NCBI GenBank assembly: GCA_000434335.1
Contig: FR878314.1
Span: 21,169-85,168, forward strand
Length of the DNA stretch: 64,000 nt
Direction: 5' to 3'
Source of the DNA: Clostridium sp. CAG:492
GTDB taxonomy: Bacteria > Bacillota > Clostridia > TANB77 > CAG-508
Both the position numbers and the translations under genes were made by a program. The notes beneath the pieces are model-generated. The model was not told the origin of the DNA, ran no database searches, and saw nothing but the letters and a program-made list of their open reading frames with translations. This document shows positions 33,890 through 42,959 of this stretch, one piece after another; position 1 is the first letter of the stretch; the number at the start of each line of letters is the position of its first letter.

Positions 33890-34525
33890 ATGGAAGATGA
33901 TAAAAATATGAATGAATTGGAATTAGAAAAAATTAAAGAAAAAGCATTAGAAAATCACATACCAATAATTATGGATGATACATTAGAAGTAATTGCAAAA
34001 ATTTTAACTGAAAAGAAACCAAAAAGAATTTTAGAAATAGGTACAGCTGTAGGATACTCAGCAATGTGTTTTTCAAAATATTTAGCAGAAGATGGATTAA
34101 TAGATACAATTGAAAGAGATGAAGAGCGTATAGAAGAAGCTAAACAAAACTTTAAAAAAGTAGAAGTTGAAAACAAAATCAATTTATACGAAGGAGATGC
34201 TGTTGAAATTCTTCCAACACTTAATGAAAAATATGATGTCGTATTTATTGATGCAGCTAAAGGGAAATATCCATTTTTCTTAAAAGAAGCTCTTAGAATG
34301 CTAAACCAAGATGGAATTATATTTGCAGACAATATATTATATAAAGGATATGTTATGAGTGATTATAATAAGCACAAGCAACGTACTGCAGTTAGAAATT
34401 TAAGAGAATATATAAAAGAAACTACAGAAAATCCAAATTTAGAAACTGAAATTTTAGAAGTTGGAGATGGCTTAGCAATTAGTAAAATGAAATCTAATAC
34501 AAAAATAGAATCTAGTATTAACTAG
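33890..34525 (+). CDS. SAM-dependent O-methyltransferase, TrmR-like
   Basis: The 211-residue class I methyltransferase shows ILEIGTAVGYSAMCFSKYL (SAM-binding motif I), IDTIERDEERIEEAKQNF (acidic ribose contact), YDVVFIDAAKGKYPFFL and IIFADNILYKG, the pattern of the family-3 O-methyltransferases (catechol O-MT fold). B. subtilis YrrM/TrmR, which methylates 5-hydroxyuridine at tRNA position 34, belongs to this group, and I think this is the best match. The alternative is a small-molecule O-methyltransferase. The start lacks a strong ribosome site, so expression may depend on upstream translation. Confidence 0.85.
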   Translation: MEDDKNMNELELEKIKEKALENHIPIIMDDTLEVIAKILTEKKPKRILEIGTAVGYSAMCFSKYLAEDGLIDTIERDEERIEEAKQNFKKVEVENKINLYEGDAVEILPTLNEKYDVVFIDAAKGKYPFFLKEALRMLNQDGIIFADNILYKGYVMSDYNKHKQRTAVRNLREYIKETTENPNLETEILEVGDGLAISKMKSNTKIESSIN

Positions 34526-34538
34526 ATTCTATTTTTTG
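34500..34538 (+). terminator. Terminator after the TrmR-like gene
   Basis: AATAGAATCTAGT pairs with ACTAGATTCTATT, followed by TTTTT. Confidence 0.85.
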
Positions 34539-34641
34539 TAACATTGAATTTGATTATTAAGATATTTTTTTATATAAAATAGAGAATCATTATTAAAAGC
34601 CACAAAAATACCAACTATTTAACTAAAAAAACAGATAAATA

Positions 34642-34670
34642 TTGAAAAAATTAATAATGCGTGATATTAT
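34642..34670 (+). promoter_or_regulatory. Promoter of the 84-residue gene
   Basis: TTGAAA (34642-34647) and TATTAT (34665-34670) are spaced 17 bp apart. Confidence 0.5.
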
Positions 34671-34726
34671 AACAATATGTTCGAATGTACACAAACGTCA
34701 TCTACAATGTAGAGGAGGAATGGTCA

Positions 34727-34981
34727 ATGAATATATACGAAGTTGGTCATATAACTTTCAAAACTGAACGAGAATGGGTGCAGTTAATGCCACCATATTT
34801 TATACTTCGGTTTACATTGAAACAAGAAGGACCACATGGAGAGTGGATGGAAATGAATCAATCCACAATTGCCATCGACCAAGAAGGCAATTATGATATT
34901 ACCTTCCAAACAAAGATGTTCGAAAAGGAGTTCACAAAATTTATTTTGGAAGAGACTAAAGAGTCTATTTCAAAGTTCTAA
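34727..34981 (+). CDS. 84-residue protein of unknown function, compositionally foreign
   Basis: The start is ATG 34727, with AGGAGG 8 bp upstream, giving MNIYEVGHITFKTEREWVQL and a soluble protein with several Trp and acidic residues. No family was recognised. The gene stands out because its G+C is clearly higher than its neighbours (for example GCCATCGACC, ACCTTCC) and it holds the only CGG codon that I found read in frame in the window (CTT CGG TTT, 34789-34797). It has its own promoter and a strong GC-rich terminator. A recent single-gene acquisition is plausible. Confidence 0.7.
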   Translation: MNIYEVGHITFKTEREWVQLMPPYFILRFTLKQEGPHGEWMEMNQSTIAIDQEGNYDITFQTKMFEKEFTKFILEETKESISKF

Positions 34982-34982
34982 C

Positions 34983-35030
34983 AAATCAAGCCAACAGATA
35001 TATGCCGTATCTGTTGGCTTGATTTGTTAT
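34983..35030 (+). terminator. Strong terminator after the 84-residue gene
   Basis: AAATCAAGCCAACAGATA pairs with TATCTGTTGGCTTGATTT around TATGCCG. It is a long, near-perfect stem. Confidence 0.88.
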
Positions 35031-35082
35031 ATAAAAATGTAAATTAATTTTAGAATAAATTATACAATATTTGAATTTTTTG

Positions 35083-35111
35083 TTGTTAAAAATAAATAAT
35101 AGATATATAAT
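35083..35111 (+). promoter_or_regulatory. Promoter of the V-type ATPase operon
   Basis: TTGTTA (35083-35088) and TATAAT (35106-35111), 17-bp spacer, lie 29 bp before the first V-ATPase gene. Confidence 0.55.
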
Positions 35112-35139
35112 AAAGAAAAATTTTAAGGAGATATTACAA

Positions 35140-35448
35140 ATGAAAGATACAATTGATAAATTAGTTGATATCGACAATCAATCAAGAGCAATAATAAACA
35201 AATGTGAAGAAAAAGAAGAAAATTTAGATAATTATGTAACAATAGAGCTTGAAAAAAGGAAAGCAGAAATAAATGCGAAATATAAATACAAAATAAATTT
35301 TTTGAAATCAGAATGTGACAAAGATTTTTCAAATAAAAAAGAAGAAATAGATGAAAACACAAAAAAAGTGATTCAAGACATACAAAATGACTATAATGAA
35401 AAAAAAGATGAAAAAATAAACGAGATGATAGAAAAAATACTTAGATAA
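35140..35448 (+). CDS. V-type ATPase peripheral stalk subunit (G/H, NtpF-like)
   Basis: This 102-residue, highly charged, wholly helical protein (LVDIDNQSRAIINKCEEKEE, then Lys/Glu-rich coiled coil) occupies the first slot of the V-ATPase operon, where the NtpF/AhaH-type peripheral stalk subunit usually lies. The start is ATG 35140 with AAGGAG 9 bp upstream. The call rests on position, size and coiled-coil character, because this subunit is poorly conserved. It would pair with subunit E to form the stator. Confidence 0.7.
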   Translation: MKDTIDKLVDIDNQSRAIINKCEEKEENLDNYVTIELEKRKAEINAKYKYKINFLKSECDKDFSNKKEEIDENTKKVIQDIQNDYNEKKDEKINEMIEKILR

Positions 35449-35498
35449 ATTATTAAATAGTAGTATTAGACATTAATAAGACTAGAGAGGTGAAAAAA

Positions 35499-36500
35499 AT
35501 GTCAATTTCAGCAATAAAATATCCGAGTATCAATGCAAAATTAAAAGGAATGTATTCTAAAAGGTTAAAAAATGATGACTTACAAGACTTAGCAAAACAA
35601 AATAATTTGAAAAGTGCAGTAGCAATATTAAAAAATAAAAGTTCAAGTTTAAATGTATTATCAGAAGATGCAGATAGGGAACAAATTGAAAAAGTATTAA
35701 ATGGTGAAATTATATATGATATAGAAAAAATTGTAAAATATTTAGATAAAAATGATACGCAAATTTTTAATTTATTAATTTCTAAATATGAAATAAGATG
35801 TATAAAAAGAGCCATAAAATTATTATATTCAAAAAATGAGTATGATGAAAATATAAAAATTTGGACAAATACAATATTTACAGATTTAAAAGGTCTTGAA
35901 AGTATTAAAAGTATTGATGAATTTTTAAAAATTATTAATAATACAAAATATATAAAAATATTAAAAAAATATTTTGAAAATAAGGATACAGAATATAGTA
36001 TTTTTGAGATAGAAAATGAACTGGATAAAATGTATTTAAAAAGCATATATAATTCAGCAGGTAATAATAAAAACTTAAAAAAAATGATAGGAGCAAAAAT
36101 CGATTTTACAAATATTTTATGGATATATAGAATGAAAAAATATTATAATTTTTCAGAAGATAAAATTGAAAAGTCAATAATAGACATAAATTATGCACTT
36201 AAAAAAAATCAAATATTGTTATTGGTAAAAGCTAAAAATATTGAAGAGTTAAATGAAATATTGAAAAGAACGGTTTATTCAAATATTGCAACAGATGATA
36301 TTTATGAGCTAGAATGCAATATGAAAAAATATTTATATGGATTATATATAAAAAACTTTAAATCAAATTTATTAAGTATTAACTGTATATATTCATATTT
36401 AAATTTAGTAGAGCTTGAAAATAAAGATATTATAAGTATAATAGAAGCTGTAAGATATGGAATTGATAAAGAAAAGTTACTTAAAAAATTGATAAATTAG
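35499..36500 (+). CDS. V-type ATPase subunit C (NtpC; d-like)
   Basis: The start is ATG 35499, with GAGAGGTG upstream. The 333-residue protein has the all-helical threefold-repeat architecture of subunit C/d. It begins AIKYPSINAKLKGMYSKRL, as in typical family openings ('Y..i.ar.ramks.ll'), and includes YEIRCIKRAIKLLYSKN and YYNFSEDKIEKSII. Subunit C sits on the cytosolic end of the K ring and links it to the central stalk. Its place between G and I is consistent. The sequence is diverged but the length is normal. Confidence 0.82.
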   Translation: MSISAIKYPSINAKLKGMYSKRLKNDDLQDLAKQNNLKSAVAILKNKSSSLNVLSEDADREQIEKVLNGEIIYDIEKIVKYLDKNDTQIFNLLISKYEIRCIKRAIKLLYSKNEYDENIKIWTNTIFTDLKGLESIKSIDEFLKIINNTKYIKILKKYFENKDTEYSIFEIENELDKMYLKSIYNSAGNNKNLKKMIGAKIDFTNILWIYRMKKYYNFSEDKIEKSIIDINYALKKNQILLLVKAKNIEELNEILKRTVYSNIATDDIYELECNMKKYLYGLYIKNFKSNLLSINCIYSYLNLVELENKDIISIIEAVRYGIDKEKLLKKLIN

Positions 36501-36554
36501 ATAAAAATAAAATTTAATTTTATAATAGATACACTTAGGAGGAATGATAAAAAG

Positions 36555-38444
36555 ATGGCTGTTGAGAAAATGAAGCTCTTAAGTATAACAGGTAAGGATA
36601 CTGATCTAGAAAAATTTTTGGCCAAAAATATAATAAATTTAGATATACAAATAGAAGATGCAAAAAAAGTATATAAAAAAGGTTGGAAATTAGAGTATTT
36701 TAGCTATGATTATACTGTAAAAGAGTATATAAAAAAATGTGAAAAAATACTTGATGAGTTACAAATTGAAAAAGATGATGATTATTGGAATTATAATATA
36801 ATAAACTCAGTAAGTGAAATAAAAGAAAAAATTGATAATATTAATAACCAATATACTGAGTATATAAACAAAATAGTTGATTTAGAAAAAGAAAATGAAT
36901 TAATGCAAAAAAATTACGATATTATAAAAAATTTAGTTTCTGTGGATTCAAAAATTGAAAATTTATATAATTTAAAGTATATGAAGTTTAGATATGGAAC
37001 TGTACCAACTAAGAATTTAGAAGAAATAAATAGAAAAATAGATAATATAGATGCAATATATTTTGAATTAAAAAGAGAAGAAGAATATACATGGATATTA
37101 TATTTAACTACAGAAGAATTTTTAGGAAAAGTTGATAGTTTTTTTAATGTACAAGACTTTGAAAGAATTTGGTTACCAAAAGAAGCAAGCGGAACACCAG
37201 AGGAATTTATCAATCAAATTGAAAAAAATATAAAAGAAAATTTGACAAAAATTGATAAAGAAAAAGAAGAATTACGAAATTTAAGAATTGATGCAAAAGA
37301 AATATTGATAGGTGCATATAAACAATTATTATTATATGAAAATGTTAATATTTTAAAAAAATATATAGTACATGATCAAAATGGAACATTTTATATAGTA
37401 TTATGGGTGTCTAAAGATAATGTAGAAAATATAAAATCTATATTGTCAAATTATAAAAATGTAGATTACGACATTTTTGATGATGATGAAGATATACAAG
37501 CACCAACAAAACTGAAAAATATAAAAATATTTAGACCATTTGAAACATTAATAAAAATGTATGGTGTTCCAAATTCAAAAGAAATTGATCCAACTGGACT
37601 TGTAGCAATAACTGCATTTATAATGTTTGGATTTATGTTTGGAGATGTTGGACATGGATTAGTAATTTTTATATTAGGTTTAATTTTAGCTAAACGAAAA
37701 GCATCTTTAGGTCCTGTTCTTGCAATAGGAGGAATATCTTCTATTATATTTGGTGTTTTATATGGAAGTGTATTTGGAAAAGAAGATATAATAAAACCAA
37801 TACTAATAAGTCCAATGAATAACATACAAACAATGCTTATATCGGGTATTGCAGTAGGAAGTATATTTATATTAATTGCAATGATCTTTAATATAATAAA
37901 TGGAATAAAAAATAAAGATTTACAAAAATGTTTATTTGATAAAAATGGAATTTCAGGATTTTTATTATATGGATTAATTTTAGCTGATGTAGCAGTATAT
38001 TTTCTAAAAGGACAAATGTTAATTCCTATTAATGTAATTGTAATAGTTTCAATAATATTGATATTATTAATTTTATTTGGAGATACAATTTCATCAAAAT
38101 TGGAAAAGAAAAAAGAGCAAGCTAAAACTCCGATGGTAGAAAAAATATTTGAAATTATAGAAATGACACTATCATTTGCAAGTAATACAATATCTTTTTT
38201 AAGACTTGCAGCATTTGCAATAAACCATGTTGGACTATGTATGGCAGTATACCTATTAGCTGATATGTCATCAGGAGTAGGAAATATAGCAATTGCAATA
38301 ATAGGAAACATAGTAGTAATTGCTTTAGAAGGTCTTATAGTAGGAATTCAGGTACTAAGACTAGAATATTACGAACTATTTAGTAGATTCTATGAAGGAA
38401 ATGGTAGAGAATTTAAATCAATAAAAAAACAAATACAAGAGTAA
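36555..38444 (+). CDS. V-type ATPase subunit I (membrane stator, NtpI)
   Basis: This 629-residue protein has an N-terminal cytosolic ~330-residue coiled-coil half and a C-terminal half with about seven membrane helices. Landmarks include MFGDVGHG, FRPFETLIKMYGVPNSKEIDPTGLVAITAFIMFGFMFGD, NTISFLRLAAFAINHVGL (with the conserved functional Arg) and EGLIVGIQVLRLEYYELFSRFYEGNGREF. It forms the ion half-channels next to the K ring and joins the peripheral stalks. AGGAGG is well placed before the ATG. Confidence 0.94.
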   Translation: MAVEKMKLLSITGKDTDLEKFLAKNIINLDIQIEDAKKVYKKGWKLEYFSYDYTVKEYIKKCEKILDELQIEKDDDYWNYNIINSVSEIKEKIDNINNQYTEYINKIVDLEKENELMQKNYDIIKNLVSVDSKIENLYNLKYMKFRYGTVPTKNLEEINRKIDNIDAIYFELKREEEYTWILYLTTEEFLGKVDSFFNVQDFERIWLPKEASGTPEEFINQIEKNIKENLTKIDKEKEELRNLRIDAKEILIGAYKQLLLYENVNILKKYIVHDQNGTFYIVLWVSKDNVENIKSILSNYKNVDYDIFDDDEDIQAPTKLKNIKIFRPFETLIKMYGVPNSKEIDPTGLVAITAFIMFGFMFGDVGHGLVIFILGLILAKRKASLGPVLAIGGISSIIFGVLYGSVFGKEDIIKPILISPMNNIQTMLISGIAVGSIFILIAMIFNIINGIKNKDLQKCLFDKNGISGFLLYGLILADVAVYFLKGQMLIPINVIVIVSIILILLILFGDTISSKLEKKKEQAKTPMVEKIFEIIEMTLSFASNTISFLRLAAFAINHVGLCMAVYLLADMSSGVGNIAIAIIGNIVVIALEGLIVGIQVLRLEYYELFSRFYEGNGREFKSIKKQIQE

Positions 38445-38474
38445 AAAATTTTAAAAGAAGGGAACGAGAGAAAA

Positions 38475-38846
38475 ATGAAAAATGTATTTTTAAAAATAAC
38501 TTTTATAATGGTTTTTTGTCTAGTAATATGCATAGGAGGTTTTAAAATTTCAAAAGCAGATGAAGTAACAGTAACATCAACAGAAAATACTGTTGCAACA
38601 GAAAGTAATTCTTCAAATGAGGAAAATTCAAAAGATAAAGGAATTGGAATGATAGCAGCAGCATTAGCAGTTGGACTAGCTGCAATTGGATCTGGTATAG
38701 CAGTTGCTGTAGTTGCATCAAGTGCAGTTGGAGCAATAAGCGAAAATCCAAGTTTATTAGGTAAAACAGTTATATTTGCAGGTCTAGCCGAAGGTATTGC
38801 GATATATGGTCTTATAATTTCTATTATGATTTTAAGTAAAATTTAA
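38475..38846 (+). CDS. V-type ATPase rotor ring subunit K (single-hairpin, with N-terminal signal sequence)
   Basis: The last ~68 residues are a two-helix proteolipid: IGMIAAALAVGLAAIGSGIA, the polar loop GAISENPSLLGK, then FAGLAEGIAIYGLIISIMIL with the ion-binding Glu. This is a single hairpin, as in F-type c and Thermus-type rings, not the four-helix form of Enterococcus NtpK. An N-terminal hydrophobic signal-like helix (~8-25) and a Ser/Thr/Glu linker (EVTVTSTENTVATESNSS) precede it and are probably cleaved. No Gln typical of Na+-binding rings is seen in helix 1, so H+ is slightly favoured; this is uncertain. Confidence 0.93.
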   Translation: MKNVFLKITFIMVFCLVICIGGFKISKADEVTVTSTENTVATESNSSNEENSKDKGIGMIAAALAVGLAAIGSGIAVAVVASSAVGAISENPSLLGKTVIFAGLAEGIAIYGLIISIMILSKI

Positions 38847-38865
38847 AGTAAGAAAGGCAAAAATT

Positions 38866-39099
38866 ATGAAATTATATTGTATTAGTGATGATGTTGATAC
38901 AGCTGTTGGATTGAAATTAACCGGAATAAAATCTGTAATTTTAAAAAACAAAGAAGAAATTGAATTAGAAATAGAAAAGGTTGTAAAAGACAAAGAAATT
39001 GGAATTTTAATTGTAACAGAAAAAATATATAATTTAGCAAATGAAAAGTTGGATTATATAAAAAATAATAAAAATTTGCCTTTAATTGTTAAAATTTAA
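38866..39099 (+). CDS. V-type ATPase subunit F (NtpG), short form
   Basis: The 77-residue protein reads MKLYCISDDVDTAVGLKLTG at the start and has IGILIVTEKIYNLANEKLDYI and LPLIVKI, the Rossmann-like subunit F core. Typical F subunits are about 100 residues and continue after the 'P.I..IP' strand with a C-terminal helix that interacts with subunit D. Here the protein stops right after that strand, so the helix is missing. The ribosome site GAAAGG precedes the ATG. Notably no subunit D gene is found in this cluster. Confidence 0.85.
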   Translation: MKLYCISDDVDTAVGLKLTGIKSVILKNKEEIELEIEKVVKDKEIGILIVTEKIYNLANEKLDYIKNNKNLPLIVKI

Positions 39100-39118
39100 A
39101 ATGGAGGATTTTACTTTT

Positions 39119-39670
39119 ATGGACTTAGATAATAAGATAAAAAAATTTGAGCAAAGTTGTGAAAGACTTGCTCAAATTGATGCTGAAAAACTTAATGAAA
39201 AAATAAATACAGAAATAGAAGAGCAAATAAATGTAGAGCTAACTGAATATGTAAAAAAGCAAGAGGTTTCATATAAAAAACAGTGTGAAAAAATTGTTAA
39301 AGATTATAATAAAGCTTTATTTGAGTATGAAGTTGAATGTAAAAAAAATGTTCAAAATGTTAAGAATATTATAAAAAAAGAGCTAAAAGAAGAAGTAAAA
39401 AGAAAGTTACAAATATTTACTGAAAAAGAAGAATATTTGCAATATTTGATAAAAACAATAAATGATTCTTTAAGTGTTGTGAATAATGACAGCTCTTCTA
39501 TAATTTTTGTTACAAATAATGATAAACAAAAATATGAAGAAGTTTTAAATAGATATAATATAAAAATAGATGTATTAGATAATGATTTTATAGGTGGTTG
39601 TAAATTAAAAAATGATAAATTAGGTGTTATTATAGATAATACATTAAAAACGAATTTAGATGAAATATAA
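39119..39670 (+). CDS. V-type ATPase subunit E (NtpE, peripheral stalk)
   Basis: The start is ATG 39119, with TGGAGG 11 bp upstream; ATG 39101 is in frame but overlaps the ribosome site. The 183-residue protein has a long N-terminal coiled coil (KIKKFEQSCERLAQIDAEKL and onward) and a compact C-terminal domain with FIGGCKLKNDKLGVIIDNTL, the GG-x-hydrophobic strand typical of subunit E ('GGvvl....g.i.vdnT'). It forms the stator stalk with the small G/H subunit and binds the A3B3 head. Confidence 0.86.
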   Translation: MDLDNKIKKFEQSCERLAQIDAEKLNEKINTEIEEQINVELTEYVKKQEVSYKKQCEKIVKDYNKALFEYEVECKKNVQNVKNIIKKELKEEVKRKLQIFTEKEEYLQYLIKTINDSLSVVNNDSSSIIFVTNNDKQKYEEVLNRYNIKIDVLDNDFIGGCKLKNDKLGVIIDNTLKTNLDEI

Positions 39671-39706
39671 AATAAAAGCACGTAAGAGAAATGGAGGTGC
39701 AATATT

Positions 39707-41476
39707 TTGCAAACTAAGAAAATTATTTCAATAAATGGACCTGTTATTTTAGCAAAAGGTGATGGCGACTTTTCTATGCATGATATTGTGTATATTGGTA
39801 AAGAGCAAATATTGGGAGATGTAATAAAAATTAATAAAGATATTGTTACAATTCAAGTGTATGAAAATACTACAGGACTAAAAATTGGCGAAGATGTAGT
39901 TAGTGATGAAAATCCACTTTCTGTTACATTAGGACCAGGTCTTATGGGAAATATTTTTGATGGAATACAAAGACCACTTGAGGATTTAAGAAAAAAAGAT
40001 GGAGACTTTTTAAAAAGAGGTACAAAATCTTTAGGAATTAGTACTGAAAAAAAATGGCATTTTAGACCAAAAGTTTTAATTGGTGATAAAGTTAGTTTTA
40101 ATACAATAATTGGTGAAGTTCCAGAAACCAAATTGATTATTCATAAAATTTTGAATTATTTTGATGGTGATGGTATTGTTGTTGAAATTGCAAATGAAGG
40201 AGAATACAAAGTTACTGATACAATTGCTAAAATAAAAATTGGTAATAGTGTTGTAGAGCTAACAATGATGCAAAAATGGCCTGTTAGAAAACCTAGACCA
40301 TATAAAGAGCGTTTAGTTACAAATACACCACTTGTTACTGGGCAAAGGGTAATTGATTCTATTTTTCCAATTGCCAAAGGCGGTACTGGTATGATTCCAG
40401 GAGGATTTGGTACTGGTAAAACAATGCTTCAACATCAATTTGCCAAGTGGAGTAATGCTGATATTATTGTGTATATTGGTTGTGGAGAGCGTGGAAATGA
40501 GATGACTGATGTTTTAGAGGAGTTTCCTCGTTTAATAGATAAGAGAACCGGTATGCCAATGATTGAAAGAACTGTACTTATTGCTAATACTTCTAATATG
40601 CCTGTGGCCGCCAGAGAAGCATCTATTTATACGGGTATTACTATTGCTGAATATTATAGAGATATGGGATTTGATGTTGCTATCATGGCGGATTCAACTT
40701 CAAGATGGGCAGAAGCATTAAGGGAAATTTCTGGTAGACTTGAGGAGATGCCAGCTGAGCAAGGTTTTCCATCTTATTTACCATCTAGACTTTCAGAGTT
40801 TTATGGTAGAGCTGGTTTAGTAAAAAGTTATAGCGGAAAAATGGGATCTGTTACAATTATTGGTGCTGTTTCTCCACAAGGTTCAGATTTTTCAGAACCT
40901 GTAACTCAAAATACTAAAAGATTTGTTCATACCTTTTGGGGATTGGATAGAGATTTAGCATATTCAAGACATTATCCAGCTGTTAATTGGAATATTAGTT
41001 ATAGTGAATATCTTGATAATTTGCAAAGCTGGTATGAGGAGAATGTTGATGTAGACTTTTTAGAGTGTAGACAAAAAATTGTTTCAATTTTGGAAGAAGA
41101 AAATGAATTATTGGAAATTGCTAGAGTTGTTGGACAAGATGTTTTGTCTGATAATAAACGATTAGTTTTGGAAGTAGCAAAGGCTATTAGGGTTGGATTT
41201 TTGCAACAAAATGCTATGTCTGATATTGATAGTCAGGTACCTCTTATTAAGCAATATAAAATGATGCAAACTATTATTTTGTTGTATGAGAGGGCTCTTA
41301 AACTTATTGAAAAGAGAATTCCACTTTCTGAGATTAAGAAACTTGGATTTTTTGAGGAGTATGTTAAGCTTAAGATGAATGTGGCTAATGATGATCTGGG
41401 AAAGTTTAGTGAGCTTAATTCTAGGATTAAGAATAGGCTTAAGAAGTTAGAAGATGAGTATGTGGAGCATATCTAA
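39707..41476 (+). CDS. V-type ATPase catalytic subunit A
   Basis: The 589-residue protein starts at TTG 39707, with TGGAGG 9 bp upstream. Motifs are ISINGPVILAKG, the non-homologous insert (~110-200), the P-loop GGFGTGKTMLQHQFAKW (~232), IYIGCGERGNEMTDVLEEFP (catalytic Glu), [32 protein letters not shown] and the C-terminal helical domain. It hydrolyses or makes ATP in the A3B3 head. From about 40.6 kb codon use drifts to G- and T-rich codons (GAG, AAG, TTG, GTT), unlike the A-rich style of the rest of the operon. Confidence 0.97.
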   Translation: MQTKKIISINGPVILAKGDGDFSMHDIVYIGKEQILGDVIKINKDIVTIQVYENTTGLKIGEDVVSDENPLSVTLGPGLMGNIFDGIQRPLEDLRKKDGDFLKRGTKSLGISTEKKWHFRPKVLIGDKVSFNTIIGEVPETKLIIHKILNYFDGDGIVVEIANEGEYKVTDTIAKIKIGNSVVELTMMQKWPVRKPRPYKERLVTNTPLVTGQRVIDSIFPIAKGGTGMIPGGFGTGKTMLQHQFAKWSNADIIVYIGCGERGNEMTDVLEEFPRLIDKRTGMPMIERTVLIANTSNMPVAAREASIYTGITIAEYYRDMGFDVAIMADSTSRWAEALREISGRLEEMPAEQGFPSYLPSRLSEFYGRAGLVKSYSGKMGSVTIIGAVSPQGSDFSEPVTQNTKRFVHTFWGLDRDLAYSRHYPAVNWNISYSEYLDNLQSWYEENVDVDFLECRQKIVSILEEENELLEIARVVGQDVLSDNKRLVLEVAKAIRVGFLQQNAMSDIDSQVPLIKQYKMMQTIILLYERALKLIEKRIPLSEIKKLGFFEEYVKLKMNVANDDLGKFSELNSRIKNRLKKLEDEYVEHI

Positions 41477-41502
41477 AAATGCCTTCGGCATTTTTTGCTT
41501 AT
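41475..41502 (+). terminator. Intra-operon hairpin between V-ATPase A and B
   Basis: AAAAATGCC-TTC-GGCATTTTTT is a compact GC-containing stem followed by a T tract. It is a good intrinsic terminator or attenuator inside the operon. The next 90 bp up to subunit B is unusually G/T-rich and holds no gene. Confidence 0.8.
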
Positions 41503-41596
41503 GTGTGTGGTGTTGAGGCTTTGAGCTTTTGGCTCTGGTTGAGAGGAGAAGTTGGTAGGGGGAAGAGTGAATTAGAGAAAGGCTTGGTGCTGGTTT

Positions 41597-42931
41597 ATGA
41601 AGATTCAGTATGTTGGACTTGATTCGATTAATGGCCCTTTGGTGTTTATTAGGACTCCTAAGGATGTGTCGTTTGAGGAGAAGGTTACTTTAATTTTAAA
41701 GAATGGTGAGCGTAGGCTTGGTAATATTATTAGGTTGGATGATGATATTACTACTATCCAGGTGTATGAGGGTACTAATGGTATTGATACTAAAGAGGTT
41801 AGCTCTGTTTTTATGGGAGAGCCTTTGAAGCTTAAGTTGTCTCCTAGCATGTTGGGGAGAATTTTTGATGGTACTGGTAATCCTATTGATGATTTAGGTG
41901 AAATTGAAGCTTGTGTTGAGCGTGATATTAATTCTAGCTCTATTAATCCAGTTTCTAGAAAGTATCCTAGAAATTTTATTCAAACTGGTATTTCTACTAT
42001 TGATGGTTTGATGACTTTGATTAGGGGTCAGAAGTTACCTATTTTTTCTGGTAGTGGTATTAATCATAATGAACTTGCTGAAAGAATTATTAGACAATCT
42101 GATATAACAGATGGTGGTGATTTTGCCATTGTTTTTGGATTAATGGGAGCAGAGTATGAGACTGCGGAGTTTTTTAAGAAAAGTTTTAAGGAGAATGGTG
42201 TTCTTTCTAAAGTTGTTATGTTTGAAAATTTGTCGAATGATTCTTCTATTGAGCGTATTTTGACTCCTAAGTTGGCTTTGACTTGTGCTGAATATTTGGC
42301 TTTTGATTTAGACATGCAGGTTTTGGTCGTTTTGACAGATATGACTGCTTATGCAGAGGCTTTAAGAGAAATTTCTACTTTAAAGGGGGAAATACCAAGT
42401 AGAAAAGGTTATCCGGGGTATTTGTATAGTGATTTTGCTTCAATTTATGAAAGAGCTGGTCAAATAAAGGGAAAAGATGGGTCTATTACACAAATACCTA
42501 TTTTGACTATGCCTAATGATGATATATCACATCCAATACCAGATACAACTGGATATATAACAGAAGGACAAATTGTTTTAAGTAGAGATTTGTATCAACA
42601 AGGTATTACACCACCGATTAATATATTAGATTCGCTTTCAAGATTAATGAAAGATGGAATTGGCAAAGGTGTAACTCGTGATAACCATAGTAAAATATCA
42701 GATCAAATTTTTGCTTCATACTCTAAAGTTCAAGAGGTAAGAGCTTTGGCGAAAGTATTAGGTGAAGCAGATTTAACACTAAAAGATAAGAAATATCTAG
42801 AATTTGGAGAACAGTTTGAAAAAAAATTTATAAATCAAGGTAAATATGAATTTAGAGATATAAATCAAACATTAGATTTAGCTTTGGAGCTATTAAAGAT
42901 ATTACCACCAGAAGAGCTAGATAAATTATAA
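41597..42931 (+). CDS. V-type ATPase non-catalytic subunit B
   Basis: This 444-residue regulatory nucleotide-binding subunit of the A3B3 head has [12 protein letters not shown] at the start, [50 protein letters not shown] (P-loop-like but lacking GKT, as normal for B), [49 protein letters not shown] and [11 protein letters not shown]. The first two thirds (to about 42.45 kb) has the same G/T-rich codon style as the end of A and then returns to A-rich usage. Subunit D, which normally follows B, is absent. The ATG at 41597 has only a distant ribosome site (AGAGAAAGG). Confidence 0.96.
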   Translation: MKIQYVGLDSINGPLVFIRTPKDVSFEEKVTLILKNGERRLGNIIRLDDDITTIQVYEGTNGIDTKEVSSVFMGEPLKLKLSPSMLGRIFDGTGNPIDDLGEIEACVERDINSSSINPVSRKYPRNFIQTGISTIDGLMTLIRGQKLPIFSGSGINHNELAERIIRQSDITDGGDFAIVFGLMGAEYETAEFFKKSFKENGVLSKVVMFENLSNDSSIERILTPKLALTCAEYLAFDLDMQVLVVLTDMTAYAEALREISTLKGEIPSRKGYPGYLYSDFASIYERAGQIKGKDGSITQIPILTMPNDDISHPIPDTTGYITEGQIVLSRDLYQQGITPPINILDSLSRLMKDGIGKGVTRDNHSKISDQIFASYSKVQEVRALAKVLGEADLTLKDKKYLEFGEQFEKKFINQGKYEFRDINQTLDLALELLKILPPEELDKL

Positions 42932-42959
42932 TTAAATAAATGAAAGTTTTGTGAAAAAA

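Noticed and set aside
34727..34981. CGG codon at 34792 considered as a fourth +1 site
   Set aside because: Shifting +1 leads to a stop within a few codons, while frame 0 stays open to a proper terminator. The context is CGG-TT and not CGG-AA.
38866..39120. Short V-ATPase subunit F considered as another CGG frameshift
   Set aside because: There is no CGG near its end, and the other frames do not continue the F family sequence.
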